DNA of 64,000 nt. It comes from Micromonospora noduli. GTDB taxonomy: Bacteria > Actinomycetota > Actinomycetes > Mycobacteriales > Micromonosporaceae. Shown in pieces: positions 18,238-29,551 of the stretch. The stretch spans positions 1-64,000 of the forward strand of contig NZ_PYAK01000024.1 of the NCBI RefSeq assembly GCF_003264365.1. Direction: 5' to 3'. Every line of letters begins with the position of its first letter. Within the stretch, counting starts at the first letter, position 1. The notes under the pieces are model-generated. The model was not told the origin of the DNA, ran no database searches, and saw only the letters and a program-made list of their open reading frames with translations. The translations under genes were made by a program, and so were the position numbers.

Positions 18238-19302
18238 ATGACGTTGTGGCGGATCCGGGCGACGGTGGACGACCGGCCGGGTTACCTGTCGGTGCTCACG
18301 GCCAGCCTCGCGCTGCGCGGGGTCAACATCCTCACCGTGCAGGTGCAGCCCACCGAGCAGGGCGCGGTGGACGACTTCCTGGTCGACGCGCCGGACGCGC
18401 TCGACGAGGCCGAGCTGATCGCCGCCGTCGAGCGTGGTCGGGGCCGGGACTGCTGGGTGGCGCGCAGCGAGGCGCGTGGTCTGGCCGACCAGCCCACCCG
18501 GGTGCTCGGGCTGGCCAACCGGCTGGTGCGTGACCCGGACGCGACGGGTGAGGCGTTGCGGACCCTGCTTGCTGCCGACGTCGTCAGCTGGCGACCAGCG
18601 TCGGTCGGCGGCGAACGGGGGATCACCGGGGCCGACATGCTGTTGGCCGACCCGGCGGGCGGTTCGTTCGTGCTGCGCCGGGTCGCGCCCGACTTCACCC
18701 CGGCGGAGTACGCGCGGGCGCAGGCCCTGGTCGAGCTGGCCGCCACCGTGGCGCGCCGGGCTGCCGAACAGGTCACAGTGGTGCTGCCCGACGGCGCGGA
18801 GGTGGCCGTCCGGCCGGCCAGCGCCCAAGATCTGTCCGGCGTGGTGGAGCTGCACGAGGCGTGCTCACCGCGTAGCCGGCAGCGGCGTTACCTGGGCGGG
18901 GCGGCGCTGCCGCAGCCGGCCCGCCTGCGTCGACTGCTGGAGCCGAGCCGAGGGCTGACGTTGATCGCCAGCACCACCGGCTCCGACGGCACGGCCGAGT
19001 CGGTGGTCGCCATGGCGAACCTGCTCGGCGAGGGCGACGAGGCCGAGGTGGCGCTGCTGGTGCAGGACGACTGGCAGCGGCGTGGGCTCGGCTCGGCGTT
19101 GCTGCGCCGGGTGGTCCAGCACGCCGACCGGTCCGGGTACGCGGCGCTGGTGCTGCACGTGCAGGCCACCAACGACCCGATGCTGCGTACGCTGCACCGG
19201 CTGGGCCGGCCCGCTGCTGTCGAGCGCGACGGCGGGCTGCTCACCCTCACCGTCCCGCTCGCCGTCGCCGCCAGGGCGGACCGGAAGGGCGCGTTCGCCT
19301 AG
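18238..19302 (+). CDS. ACT-GNAT fusion protein
   Basis: A 354-residue protein joining an N-terminal ACT domain (about 1-75, WRIRATVDDRPGYLSVLTAS, GAVDDFLVDAP) to a middle linker region and a C-terminal GNAT N-acetyltransferase (about 185-345). The acetyl-CoA site is VQDDWQRRGLGSALLRRVVQ. ACT-GNAT proteins of actinomycetes can be amino-acid-regulated lysine acetyltransferases, so this may be a protein or small-molecule acetyltransferase controlled by an amino acid. GGGAAGGGAGCC precedes ATG 18238. Confidence 0.87.
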   Translation: MTLWRIRATVDDRPGYLSVLTASLALRGVNILTVQVQPTEQGAVDDFLVDAPDALDEAELIAAVERGRGRDCWVARSEARGLADQPTRVLGLANRLVRDPDATGEALRTLLAADVVSWRPASVGGERGITGADMLLADPAGGSFVLRRVAPDFTPAEYARAQALVELAATVARRAAEQVTVVLPDGAEVAVRPASAQDLSGVVELHEACSPRSRQRRYLGGAALPQPARLRRLLEPSRGLTLIASTTGSDGTAESVVAMANLLGEGDEAEVALLVQDDWQRRGLGSALLRRVVQHADRSGYAALVLHVQATNDPMLRTLHRLGRPAAVERDGGLLTLTVPLAVAARADRKGAFA

Positions 19303-19309
19303 GGCCTGC

Positions 19310-19708
19310 TCAGGGTCGGGACGGCTCGCGGCGGCCCGAGACGCAGAACCGGTTGCCCTCCGGGTCGGCGAGCACCACGTACGGCGGCTCGGTCGGGTGT
19401 GGATCGGTGGGATAGTGCCGCCAGTTGACGATCCGCGCGCCGAGGGCGAGCAGTCGGTCGAGTTCCTCGTCGAGGGGTCGGTCGCCGGCGTCCAGGTCCA
19501 GGTGGAGTCGGGGGAACTCCCGCACGGGGCTCTCGCTGAGGTCCATCGCGAGGGCCACTCCCGACACCCCCGGCGGCGGCTCCAGCACGATCCACTCGTC
19601 GCCGGTGAATCGGGGCTCGCGGCGACGGTAGCCGAGGGCCGCGGCCCAGAACGTTGCGGCCCGCTCGGCGTCGGACACGCCCAGGGAGAGCTGCGCGATC
19701 AATGCCAT
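19310..19708 (-). CDS. VOC-family (glyoxalase-like) protein
   Basis: A single-domain vicinal-oxygen-chelate protein of 132 residues, starting MALIAQLSLGVSDAERAATF. Family features are FWAAALGYRRREPRF, PRLHLDLDAGD and the C-terminal PYVVLADPEGNRFCV with the usual Glu/Phe-Cys strand. Such proteins include small dioxygenases and antibiotic-binding proteins; no substrate can be assigned. ATG 19708 is taken because the family fold begins there. It is convergent with the ACT-GNAT gene, 7 bases away. Confidence 0.87.
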   Translation of the reverse strand: MALIAQLSLGVSDAERAATFWAAALGYRRREPRFTGDEWIVLEPPPGVSGVALAMDLSESPVREFPRLHLDLDAGDRPLDEELDRLLALGARIVNWRHYPTDPHPTEPPYVVLADPEGNRFCVSGRREPSRP

Positions 19709-19729
19709 CTCCCGACGGTACGTGCCGAC

Positions 19730-19770
19730 GAGGGCCCCTTGTGCCCGGCGAGCGTCCACAAGGGGGCCTC
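19730..19770 (-). terminator. Terminator hairpin downstream of the ALDH-like gene
   Basis: The arms GAGGGCCCCTTGTG (19730-19743) and CACAAGGGGGCCTC (19757-19770) pair with one mismatch around 13 bases. It lies 14 bases past the stop of the minus-strand gene ending at 19785. Confidence 0.7.
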
Positions 19771-19784
19771 TCCGGTTCCGGTGC

Positions 19785-21350
19785 TCAGGTGGTGGGGTAG
19801 CTGTTGTAGTCGGGGAAGTTGCCGTAGAGCCGGCTGTCTCCGCCGACGGTGACGGCCTGCACCAGCAGGTCGCCGCCGACGAACGCCCCCTTCCAGGAGG
19901 CGCCCCGGCCGCCGAACGGTTCGTCCCGGTCACCGCGTGAGCGCGGTTTGTTGATGCCCACCTTGAACGCCTGCAGGTCCACGGCGAGCTTGCCGGCCTC
20001 GTCGGTGTCGTCGCAGGCCAGCGAGGCCACCAGCGCGCCGTTGGAGGCGTTCATCGCGGCCAGCAGCTCGTCGGTGGTGTCCACCACGACGATAGTGTCG
20101 ACCGGCCCGAAGGGCTCGGCGTGCATCAGCCGGGACCGTCCGGGCGGGGCGAGCAGCACCGACGGCGCCACGTACGCCGAGGTGTCCTGCCCGGGTAGGA
20201 ACGGCGCGCCGGTGAGCTTGCCCCGGTGCAGTGGGATCGCGCCGCCGCGGACCGCCTCGTCGACAGTGCGGCGTAGCTCGTCGGCCTTGGCGGCGCTGAT
20301 CAGCGGCCCGAAGTCCAGCTCGGGCAGCGGGTCACCGGCGGCCCAGTCGTCGCCGACGGCGAGCGGGTGACCGAAGCGGACCGAGCGGACGACCGGCAGG
20401 TACATGTCGAGGAACTCGTCGACCAGATCGCGCTGCACAACGAACCGGGGGTACGCGGTGCAGCGCTGCTTGCCGTACTCGAAGCCCTTCCTGAGGTGCG
20501 TGGCGAGCAGGTCCCACTGGGAGAAGTTCCAGATGCCCCAGGCGTTGAGACCCTCCTGCTCGATGAAGTGCCGCTTGTCGCTGTCGAGCAGCGCGGCGGC
20601 CACCTTGCCGCCGTTGGACCGGCCGCCGACGAACGCCACCGCGCCGATCTCGGGTGCCCGGACCAGCACCTCGGACAGCTCCCCGCCGCTGCCGGAGACG
20701 AGCGTGGCGGGCAGCCCGGCCCGGCGCATCAGCGCGTGCGCGACGGTCAGGCACACCGCGCCGCCCTGGGACGGGGTCTTGGCGATAACCGCGTTACCGG
20801 CCAGGAGCTGCACCAGTTCGGCGTGCACCAGCACGCTCATCGGGTAGTTCCACGACGCGATGTTGCTGACCGGGCCGGGCAGCGGTTCGCGGCCGTCGGC
20901 GAGCATCCGGTCGATCTCGCCCGCGTACCAGCGGACGCCGTCGAGGGCCCGGTCCACGTCGGCGCAGGCCAGCCGCCACGGCTTGCCGATCTCCCACACC
21001 AGCAGCAGGGCGAGCAGGTCGCGGTGGGCGGTGAGCGAGTCCACGGCCCCGGCGACCCGGGCCTTGCGGTCGGCCAGCGGGGTCTGGGCCCAGGCCCGGT
21101 GCGCGTCGGCGGCGTGGGCGACCGCGGCGCGCGCGGTGGTCGCATCGACCCGGGGCAGGTTGATGAGGACTGTGTTGTCCACCGGGGTGCGGACCGGGGT
21201 GGGCTGGCCGACCGCCCGCCATTCGCCCTCGACCAGGTTGTGCAGTGTGGTGACGCCGTCGACCTCGGCGCCGAACGCCTCCGGGGTGACGGCCACCGCG
21301 CGGGCCAGGATGTCGGTCCAGGCGGTGTCGTCGGCGAGTCGTAGTGCCAT
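19785..21350 (-). CDS. Aldehyde dehydrogenase family protein, divergent
   Basis: A 521-residue NAD(P)-dependent aldehyde dehydrogenase-fold protein. Visible features are SNIASWNYPMSVLVHAELV (cofactor region), AFVGGRSNGGKVAAAL, the catalytic-loop cysteine C297 in GKQRCTAYPRF, and HAEPFGPVDTIVVVD. The usual ELGGK active-site motif is replaced by EQEGLNAWGIWNFSQWD, so it belongs to a divergent branch and its substrate is uncertain. A GAGGAGAAGCG ribosome site precedes ATG 21350. A terminator follows at 19730-19770. Confidence 0.88.
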   Translation of the reverse strand: MALRLADDTAWTDILARAVAVTPEAFGAEVDGVTTLHNLVEGEWRAVGQPTPVRTPVDNTVLINLPRVDATTARAAVAHAADAHRAWAQTPLADRKARVAGAVDSLTAHRDLLALLLVWEIGKPWRLACADVDRALDGVRWYAGEIDRMLADGREPLPGPVSNIASWNYPMSVLVHAELVQLLAGNAVIAKTPSQGGAVCLTVAHALMRRAGLPATLVSGSGGELSEVLVRAPEIGAVAFVGGRSNGGKVAAALLDSDKRHFIEQEGLNAWGIWNFSQWDLLATHLRKGFEYGKQRCTAYPRFVVQRDLVDEFLDMYLPVVRSVRFGHPLAVGDDWAAGDPLPELDFGPLISAAKADELRRTVDEAVRGGAIPLHRGKLTGAPFLPGQDTSAYVAPSVLLAPPGRSRLMHAEPFGPVDTIVVVDTTDELLAAMNASNGALVASLACDDTDEAGKLAVDLQAFKVGINKPRSRGDRDEPFGGRGASWKGAFVGGDLLVQAVTVGGDSRLYGNFPDYNSYPTT

Positions 21351-21617
21351 CGCTTCTCCTCAGGGTTGACCAGGGAGCGGCGGCGTCGACGGCACCGCTG
21401 GTGAGCGGTACTGTCTCGCGCTTGGTAGTGGGTCAGCAACAGTACGTTTATCTGGCTGGCCGCCGGCCGACCGAAGCCGCTTGATGGTCAACTCCGAGAG
21501 GGGTGTCGTGGCCAGCGAGGATGGCAATCAACCAATTGATGACAATGAATAGTGTGAGGTTGTTGACTGGGTTACCCGTGAGTACGGAACGCGGCGCGCG
21601 GGGCATGCGAAACGCCG
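21351..21617. other. Intergenic region upstream of the ALDH-like gene
   Basis: Nothing certain is encoded here. A stretch at about 21520-21570 is clearly richer in A+T than its surroundings (CAATCAACCAATTGATGAC and neighbours) and could carry promoter or binding sites. I could not assign a convincing promoter on either strand. Confidence 0.4.
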
Positions 21618-21654
21618 ACGACCGGCAGCCGAAGCGATGTCCGGAGCCGGTCGT
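21618..21654 (-). terminator. Probable terminator of the LPXTG protein gene
   Basis: ACGACCGGC (21618-21626) pairs perfectly with GCCGGTCGT (21646-21654), 14 bases beyond the stop of the minus-strand gene at 21668. The loop is long (19 bases), so strength is uncertain. Confidence 0.5.
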
Positions 21655-21667
21655 GGGCGTTCCTGCG

Positions 21668-22462
21668 TCAGCTGGTGAAGGTGATCCGGTCGCGCCGGCG
21701 ACGCATCATCAGCAGGGTGCCGCCGCCGATCAGGGCGACACCGCCGAGTGCCATGCTGGTGACGGCCGCGCCGGTGAGCGGGAGGCTGGCACCGTTGTCG
21801 CCGCCGCCCGCGCCGCTTTCCGGGGTCGAGGTTGATCCGCCGGGTGCTGCCGACTCCGACGGCGAGACCGAGCCCGTCGGCGCCGGCGTGGTCGGCGTCG
21901 GCAGGCCGGTGGTCGGCGCCGGCGAGCCGGTGGTCGGCGTCGGCGTCGGGGACTCCGTGGTCGGCGTGGTCGGCGTCGGGGTCGGCGACTCGGTGGTGCC
22001 GGTGCCGGCGCACGTGTGGCTGAGGTTGAACTTGTCGCCCTCGCCGCTGACCAGGGCGCTGCCGCCGGTCAACGTCCATCCCGTCGGGGTGAAGAGGTAG
22101 GCGTGCTTCACCTGCTTGTCGCCGCCGCCGTTGGCGGACAGGAAGTCGGTGTACGGATCCGCGGGGTCCGGCACGGTCACCGTAACCGGGACGCCCGCAT
22201 TGTCCTTGAAGGTCAGGGTCAGGCTCTGGAAGTCACCGGCTCCCTTGGTGGGCAGCACGAAGTGCCAGCCGTCCTGATTGGTGGGGCGCGTGCCGAACTT
22301 GGGGTCCTGGCACTCCTGCTGGAAGGTCCCGGCCGTCGCGCCGGCGTGGGCGGGGTTGAGGGGGACGATGCTCGATGCCCAGGCCGGGGAGGCGATGGCG
22401 AGAACGGCCGTGGCGGCGGCCGTGCAGACGGCCGCGCGCGTCAGGCGCCGACGCAGTGGCAT
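21668..22462 (-). CDS. LPXTG cell-wall-anchored surface protein
   Basis: A secreted 264-residue protein. A signal peptide (about 1-29, ending SPAWA) leads to a globular domain of about 115 residues with GWHFVLPTKGAG, HAYLFTPTGWTLTGGSALV and FNLSHTC. A Thr/Pro/Ser-rich stalk with repeated TESPTPTPTT units follows. The sorting signal is LPLTG at 227-231, then a hydrophobic helix and RRRRDR tail, so sortase would link it to the wall. ATG 22462 is chosen for the signal peptide and GGAGGAATTCTC upstream. No sortase gene is in the window. It is divergent from the GH9 cellulase; ligand unknown. Confidence 0.85.
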   Translation of the reverse strand: MPLRRRLTRAAVCTAAATAVLAIASPAWASSIVPLNPAHAGATAGTFQQECQDPKFGTRPTNQDGWHFVLPTKGAGDFQSLTLTFKDNAGVPVTVTVPDPADPYTDFLSANGGGDKQVKHAYLFTPTGWTLTGGSALVSGEGDKFNLSHTCAGTGTTESPTPTPTTPTTESPTPTPTTGSPAPTTGLPTPTTPAPTGSVSPSESAAPGGSTSTPESGAGGGDNGASLPLTGAAVTSMALGGVALIGGGTLLMMRRRRDRITFTS

Positions 22463-22655
22463 GAGAATTCCTCCGGAATGGTCGAGGGGGCCGCCCATGG
22501 TCCCACGGGTGGGGTCTGCCCACGGCATCGGCCAACCGGCCTGAGCTGGGACGACGTCTCGGGCGGAAGTGCCTGCCGGGTCGACCTTCCGTGCTGCCGT
22601 GCGCGTGTCGTCGTAACACCCACGAGAGCGGTGGCGCTGGCGGCGCAGCGCGGGC

Positions 22656-22684
22656 TTCCCAATCGACGACGTGCACATTACATT
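22656..22684 (+). promoter_or_regulatory. Candidate promoter of the GH9 cellulase gene
   Basis: TTCCCA (22656-22661), a 17-base spacer and TACATT (22679-22684) lie upstream of the cellulase. The predicted start near 22691 is directly followed by the CebR-type operator. Nothing else clear was found in the rest of this 353-base divergent gap. Confidence 0.5.
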
Positions 22685-22696
22685 GTCGGTTATCCA

Positions 22697-22710
22697 TGGG
22701 AGCGCTTCCA
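22697..22710. promoter_or_regulatory. CebR-type operator upstream of the GH9 cellulase
   Basis: TGGGAGCGCTTCCA matches the CebR consensus palindrome at 13 of 14 positions and extends to CATGGGAGCGCTTCCATG. It is placed like O2 of the ceb operon, just downstream of the presumed transcription start. Confidence 0.8.
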
Positions 22711-22713
22711 TGA

Positions 22714-25719
<3,006 letters not shown>

Positions 25720-25733
25720 CCGGCACCGCGACG

Positions 25734-25782
25734 AGATCTTGGACAGTTACCGTTCCGCGCGAACGGTAACTGTCCAAGATCT
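25734..25782 (+). terminator. Strong terminator hairpin after the cellulase gene
   Basis: Perfect 22-bp arms at 25734-25755 and 25761-25782 enclose a 5-base loop (CGCGC). It begins 14 bases after the cellulase stop. The arms are notably less G+C-rich than the surroundings. Confidence 0.88.
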
Positions 25783-25847
25783 GCGGCGCCCGGCCCTCCC
25801 GGGCGGACCCGGGTGGGATAGATCAGCGGGATTCCGGGCAAGCCACG

Positions 25848-26381
25848 GTGGTGCGAGAGTTGCTGACCGTCGGACACGGCGCGGCCGATCGGGGCCGGCT
25901 GGGAGAGTTGCTGACCGGGGCCGGGATCGCCCAGGTGGTGGACGTGCGGCGATACCCGGCCAGCCGCACCAACCCGGACGTCCGCCGCGAGGAACTCGAA
26001 CAGTGGCTGCCCGAGTGCGGCATCGACTACCGCTGGGAGCCGCGGCTCGGTGGACGACGACACGTCCCGGCCGGGGAGCCGGAGCCGGACACCTGGTGGA
26101 CGGTCGCGGCGTTCCGGGCGTACGCCGCCCACACGCGGACGGCCGAGTTCGACGACGCGCTCGCCGAGGTGCTCGCCGAGGCGGATCGTCGGACCACCGC
26201 GATCATGTGCAGCGAGAGCGTGTGGTGGCGCTGCCACCGGCGATTGATCGCCGACGTCGCGACGCTGGGCAACGGAGTCCCCGTGGCGCATCTGATGCCG
26301 GACGGCCGCCTCAGCCCGCACCCGCCGGCCGAGGGCGCCCGCCGACTGCCCGACGGCCACCTGCTGTGGGACGACGCCTGA
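25848..26381 (+). CDS. DUF488 family protein
   Basis: A 177-residue DUF488 protein, a family of unknown biochemical role. Signatures are LLTVGHGAADRGRLGELL, VVDVRRYPASRTNPDVRREELEQWL, and the conserved Cys/His segment MCSESVWWRCHRRLIAD near 121-137, ending HLMPDGRL. GTG 25848 is the first usable start and agrees with the family N-terminus. It is convergent with a GNAT gene, 1 base between stops. Confidence 0.88.
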   Translation: MVRELLTVGHGAADRGRLGELLTGAGIAQVVDVRRYPASRTNPDVRREELEQWLPECGIDYRWEPRLGGRRHVPAGEPEPDTWWTVAAFRAYAAHTRTAEFDDALAEVLAEADRRTTAIMCSESVWWRCHRRLIADVATLGNGVPVAHLMPDGRLSPHPPAEGARRLPDGHLLWDDA

Positions 26382-26382
26382 G

Positions 26383-26889
26383 TCACTCCACCAGGTCGTC
26401 GGCGAGCAGGTCCATCAAGAGGCCGTCGTGCCAGCGGCCGTCCGCGCCGCGCTCGTAGCGGCGCAGCACCCCCACCGGGCGAAAACCGACCTTCGCGTAC
26501 GCCCGGATGGCGGCACTGTTCGCCGCGGCCGGGTCGATGGTGAAGCGGTGGTGGCCGTACTGGTCGATCAGGTGTCGGGCCAGGGTGCGAATGGCGTCAC
26601 CGCCGAGGCCGGCGCCGCGCTCCGCCGGGTCGAGGAAGACGTCCAGGCTGGCGTGCCGGTAGTCCGGGTCCGCCTCGGCGTACCACTGGATCGCACCGAT
26701 CACCCGACCGTCGTGCTCGATCGCGTACACGTGCAGGTCGTCGTCGGCGAGGTCGGCGTGTACGGAGTCGGCCAGGTCGTCGCCGCCCCGCCACCACCGG
26801 CGTACCTCCGGGTCGGCCCGGATCGCGGCGAGGGCCGGCACGTCCGCGACCGTCGCCGGTCGTAGTGTCACCGCCCGCCCTCGCAGCAC
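26383..26889 (-). CDS. GNAT N-acetyltransferase (RimJ/AacA4-like)
   Basis: A 168-residue GNAT acetyltransferase. Features are VTLRPATVADVPALAAIRAD, VIGAIQWYAEADPDYRHASLDVFLDP, the acetyl-CoA loop ERGAGLGGDAIRTLARHLI, and NSAAIRAYAKVGFRPVGVLR. It resembles the aminoglycoside 6'-acetyltransferase and RimJ/RimL branch, but the substrate cannot be told. GTG 26889 lies 4 bases after the bsaP stop, so it is third in the bioB-bsaP unit, perhaps by simple read-through. Confidence 0.88.
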   Translation of the reverse strand: MLRGRAVTLRPATVADVPALAAIRADPEVRRWWRGGDDLADSVHADLADDDLHVYAIEHDGRVIGAIQWYAEADPDYRHASLDVFLDPAERGAGLGGDAIRTLARHLIDQYGHHRFTIDPAAANSAAIRAYAKVGFRPVGVLRRYERGADGRWHDGLLMDLLADDLVE

Positions 26890-26893
26890 CGGC

Positions 26894-27094
26894 TCAGCCC
26901 CGGATCTCGCCGTGCTCGACGCAGACCGCCGACCAGCCCACCGGCAGCACCTGCACCTTCATCCGGCGACGGCAGTGGGGGCAGAACCGGGGCGGCTCCA
27001 ACTGGCGGGCCGACGCGCAGGCCGGGTGCGCGGTGGCCGTCGCCGACTCACCGCACCGGTCGCACCACAGCTCCGTCGTCGTCATGGTCGTCAC
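26894..27094 (-). CDS. bsaP: BsaP-like biotin synthase auxiliary protein
   Basis: A 66-residue Cys-rich protein with CDRCGESA at 11-18, [10 protein letters not shown] at 38-47, and single Cys at about 26 and 58. Actinobacteria encode such a protein directly after bioB; in mycobacteria BsaP is a small iron-sulfur protein needed for biotin synthase activity, probably to repair its cluster. Assignment rests on size, Cys pattern and position. ATG 27094 overlaps the bioB stop (ATGA), ensuring coupled synthesis. Confidence 0.8.
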   Translation of the reverse strand: MTTMTTTELWCDRCGESATATAHPACASARQLEPPRFCPHCRRRMKVQVLPVGWSAVCVEHGEIRG

Positions 27095-28086
27095 AGCGTG
27101 GCGGAAAGCGCCTTGACCGGCATCTTCAACTCGTCCAGCAGCTCCAGGTCGGCCGTCGCCGGTCGACCCAGAGTGGTCAGATAGTTGCCGACGATCACCG
27201 CGTTGATGCCGCCGAGCAGACCATCACGGGTGCCGAGGTCGCCGAGGGTGATCTCGCGACCACCGGCGTACCGCAGGATGGTGCGCGGCATGGCCAGCCG
27301 GAACGCGGCGATGGCCCGCAGCGCGTCCTTGCCCTCCACCACCGGGCGGTCACCCAGCGGGGTGCCGGGGCGCGGGTTGAGGAAGTTGAGCGGCACCTCG
27401 TGCGGGTTCAGCTCGGCGAGCTGTGCGGCGAACTCGGCCCGCTGCTCGACGGTCTCACCGAGGCCGAGGATGCCACCGCAGCACACCTCCATGCCGGAGT
27501 CGCGCACCATCCGCAGCGTCTCCCAGCGCTCCTCCCACGAGTGCGTGGTGACCACGTTGGGGAAGTACGACCGGCAGGTCTCCAGATTGTGGTTGTAACG
27601 GTGCACGCCCATGTCGACCAGGTCGTCGACCTGCTCCTTGCTGAGCATGCCCAGCGACGCGGCGACCTGGATGTCGACCTCCGCCTTGATGGCGGCGACG
27701 CCCTCGCGCATCTGCTTCATCAGCCGGGCGTCCGGACCGCGGACCGCGGCGACGATGCAGAACTCGGTGGCCCCGGTCGCGGCGGTCTGCTTCGCCGCCT
27801 CGACCAGCGACGGGATGTCCAGCCAGACCGAACGCACCGGCGAGGTGAACAGGCCCGACTGCGAGCAGAAGTGGCAGTCTTCCGGGCAGCCGCCGGTCTT
27901 GAGCGAGACGATTCCCTCGACCTCGACCTCCGGGCCGCACCAACGCATCCGCACGTCGTGAGCGAGCTGGAGGGCGGCGGGCAGGTGCTCGTCGGGCAGG
28001 TTCAGCACGGCGAGGACGCCGGCCTGATCGAGGCCGACACCGTCACCCAGGACCTGGGTCCGGGCCTGGTCGAGGATCTCTGGCAT
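27091..28086 (-). CDS. bioB: Biotin synthase BioB
   Basis: Radical-SAM enzyme of 331 residues that inserts sulfur into dethiobiotin, the last step of biotin synthesis. The CxxxCxxC motif is C67, C71, C74 in [14 protein letters not shown]. Other signatures are [29 protein letters not shown] and [15 protein letters not shown] 28086 is preferred because the protein then starts like other BioB proteins ([13 protein letters not shown]) and a -10-like TAGGGT sits 7 bases before it. It is divergent from bioF, so all biotin genes here share one control region (28087-28241). Confidence 0.95.
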   Translation of the reverse strand: MPEILDQARTQVLGDGVGLDQAGVLAVLNLPDEHLPAALQLAHDVRMRWCGPEVEVEGIVSLKTGGCPEDCHFCSQSGLFTSPVRSVWLDIPSLVEAAKQTAATGATEFCIVAAVRGPDARLMKQMREGVAAIKAEVDIQVAASLGMLSKEQVDDLVDMGVHRYNHNLETCRSYFPNVVTTHSWEERWETLRMVRDSGMEVCCGGILGLGETVEQRAEFAAQLAELNPHEVPLNFLNPRPGTPLGDRPVVEGKDALRAIAAFRLAMPRTILRYAGGREITLGDLGTRDGLLGGINAVIVGNYLTTLGRPATADLELLDELKMPVKALSATL

Positions 28087-28241
28087 GGCTCGTACCCTAC
28101 AAGGCCGCCCGATCAGCCGGAATGCCCTGGCAGCTCGTGGACAGCTCGCACCGAGTGGAATCGTCGGGCCGGTGGCGGCGGGTGGTAATTTCGCCCGGCG
28201 GGTGTCGGGCTGACCGGCACGCACAGCGGGGGAGGGTGACG

Positions 28242-29378
28242 GTGGCGGACTGGCTGGCGGCGCTCGACCGCCGCGCGGAGCTGCGGGCGAAGGCCGGGCT
28301 CACCAGGCGACTGCATCCGCGTCCGGCCGACGACCAGATGACCGATCTGGCCGGCAACGACTACCTCGGCCTGGCCGCCCACCCGGACGTCATCGCGGCG
28401 GCCACGGCGGCCCTGTCGGCGTACGGGCTGGGGGCGACCGGGTCGCGCCTGGTCCGGGGCTCCACCGACGCGCACCGGGCGCTGGAGGAGGACCTGGCCC
28501 GCTGGCTGGGCACCGATGGTGCCCTGGTCTTCTCCTCCGGTTACCTGGCCAACCTCGGCGCGCTGCGGGCGCTCGTCCAACCTCGGACGCTGCTCGTCTC
28601 CGACGCGCACAACCACGCGTCGCTGATCGACGGCTGCCGCATCTCCGGCGCGGAGACGGTGGTCACCCCGCACGCCGACGTCGACGCGGTAGCCGCCGCG
28701 CTCGCGGCCGCTCCCGGCCGCCCGGCAGTGGTGGTGACCGAGTCGGTCTTCTCGGTCGACGGTGATCTCGCCCCGCTGGCTCGGCTGCACGCAGTGGCCC
28801 GCCGTCACGGCGCGCTGCTGCTGGTCGACGACGCGCACGCGCTGGGCCTGACCGGCCCGGCCGGCGCGGGCGCGGTGGCGGCCACCGGGCTGGCCGGCGA
28901 GCCGGACGTGGTGGTGACCGCCACCCTGTCCAAGGCGCTCGGTGGCGCGGGCGGCGTTGTCGCCGGCCCGGCCGAGTTCGTCAGGCATCTGGTCGAGACC
29001 GGGCGCACGTTCATCTTCGACACGGCACTGCCGCCGGCGGTCGCCGCGGGTGTGCACGCCGCGCTGCGGCTCGCCCAGGCCGGCGACGACCTGCGCGCCG
29101 AACTCTCCGACCGGGTGGGACTGGCGGTCGGTCGACTGCGGGCGGCCGGGCTGACCGTCTCCGCCCCGGACGCGGCGGTGATCTCGGTGACCGCCCCGGG
29201 GCCGGAGGCGGCGACCGCCTGGGCCGCGGACTGCCGGGACCGGGGCGTCGCGGTGGGCTGTTTCCGGCCACCATCCACCCCGGACAGCCGCTCCCGCCTG
29301 CGCCTCACAGTGAGCGCGGGGGTGCCCCGGGCGGCGTTCGAGCGGGCGCTGGACGTCATCGTGGACACCGCGCCGTGA
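28242..29378 (+). CDS. bioF: 8-amino-7-oxononanoate synthase BioF
   Basis: PLP enzyme of 378 residues that condenses pimeloyl thioester with alanine. The Schiff-base lysine is K231 in [14 protein letters not shown]. Other motifs are [41 protein letters not shown] and [14 protein letters not shown] 28242 is chosen because GGGGGAGG ends about 6 bases upstream; another GTG at 28236 overlaps that ribosome site. Its TGA overlaps the first GTG of the 59-bp repeat array, where it would otherwise meet bioD. Confidence 0.95.
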   Translation: MADWLAALDRRAELRAKAGLTRRLHPRPADDQMTDLAGNDYLGLAAHPDVIAAATAALSAYGLGATGSRLVRGSTDAHRALEEDLARWLGTDGALVFSSGYLANLGALRALVQPRTLLVSDAHNHASLIDGCRISGAETVVTPHADVDAVAAALAAAPGRPAVVVTESVFSVDGDLAPLARLHAVARRHGALLLVDDAHALGLTGPAGAGAVAATGLAGEPDVVVTATLSKALGGAGGVVAGPAEFVRHLVETGRTFIFDTALPPAVAAGVHAALRLAQAGDDLRAELSDRVGLAVGRLRAAGLTVSAPDAAVISVTAPGPEAATAWAADCRDRGVAVGCFRPPSTPDSRSRLRLTVSAGVPRAAFERALDVIVDTAP

Positions 29379-29551
29379 GCGCGAGGAGCGAGCCGGGTTT
29401 GCGAGCCGCGCAGTCGCGAACCGAGGGGGCGTCGTGAGCGCGAGGAGTGAGCCGGGTTTGCGAGCCCCGCAGTCGCGAACCGAGGGGGCGCCGTGAGCGC
29501 GAGGAGTGAGCCGGGGTTGCGAGCCCCGCAGTCGCGAACCGAGGTGGCGCC
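29375..29551 (+). repeat. Three tandem 59-bp units, each a GTG...TGA mini-ORF, between bioF and bioD
   Basis: GTG occurs at 29375, 29434, 29493 and 29552 (the bioD start), exactly 59 bases apart. Each unit reads as a 20-residue peptide beginning [12 protein letters not shown] and ending in a TGA that shares four bases (GTGA) with the next GTG. The first GTG overlaps the bioF stop in the same way. Deleting all three units would leave a direct bioF-bioD GTGA overlap. Each unit also has a 9-bp stem (GGTTTGCGA with TCGCGAACC, one G-U) around a 9-base loop. The units differ by only a few substitutions. Whether the peptides are functional is unknown. Confidence 0.92.

Noticed and set aside
29375-29551. 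CRISPR-like tandem repeat
   Set aside because: The 59-bp units are contiguous with no unique spacers, and no cas gene is present.
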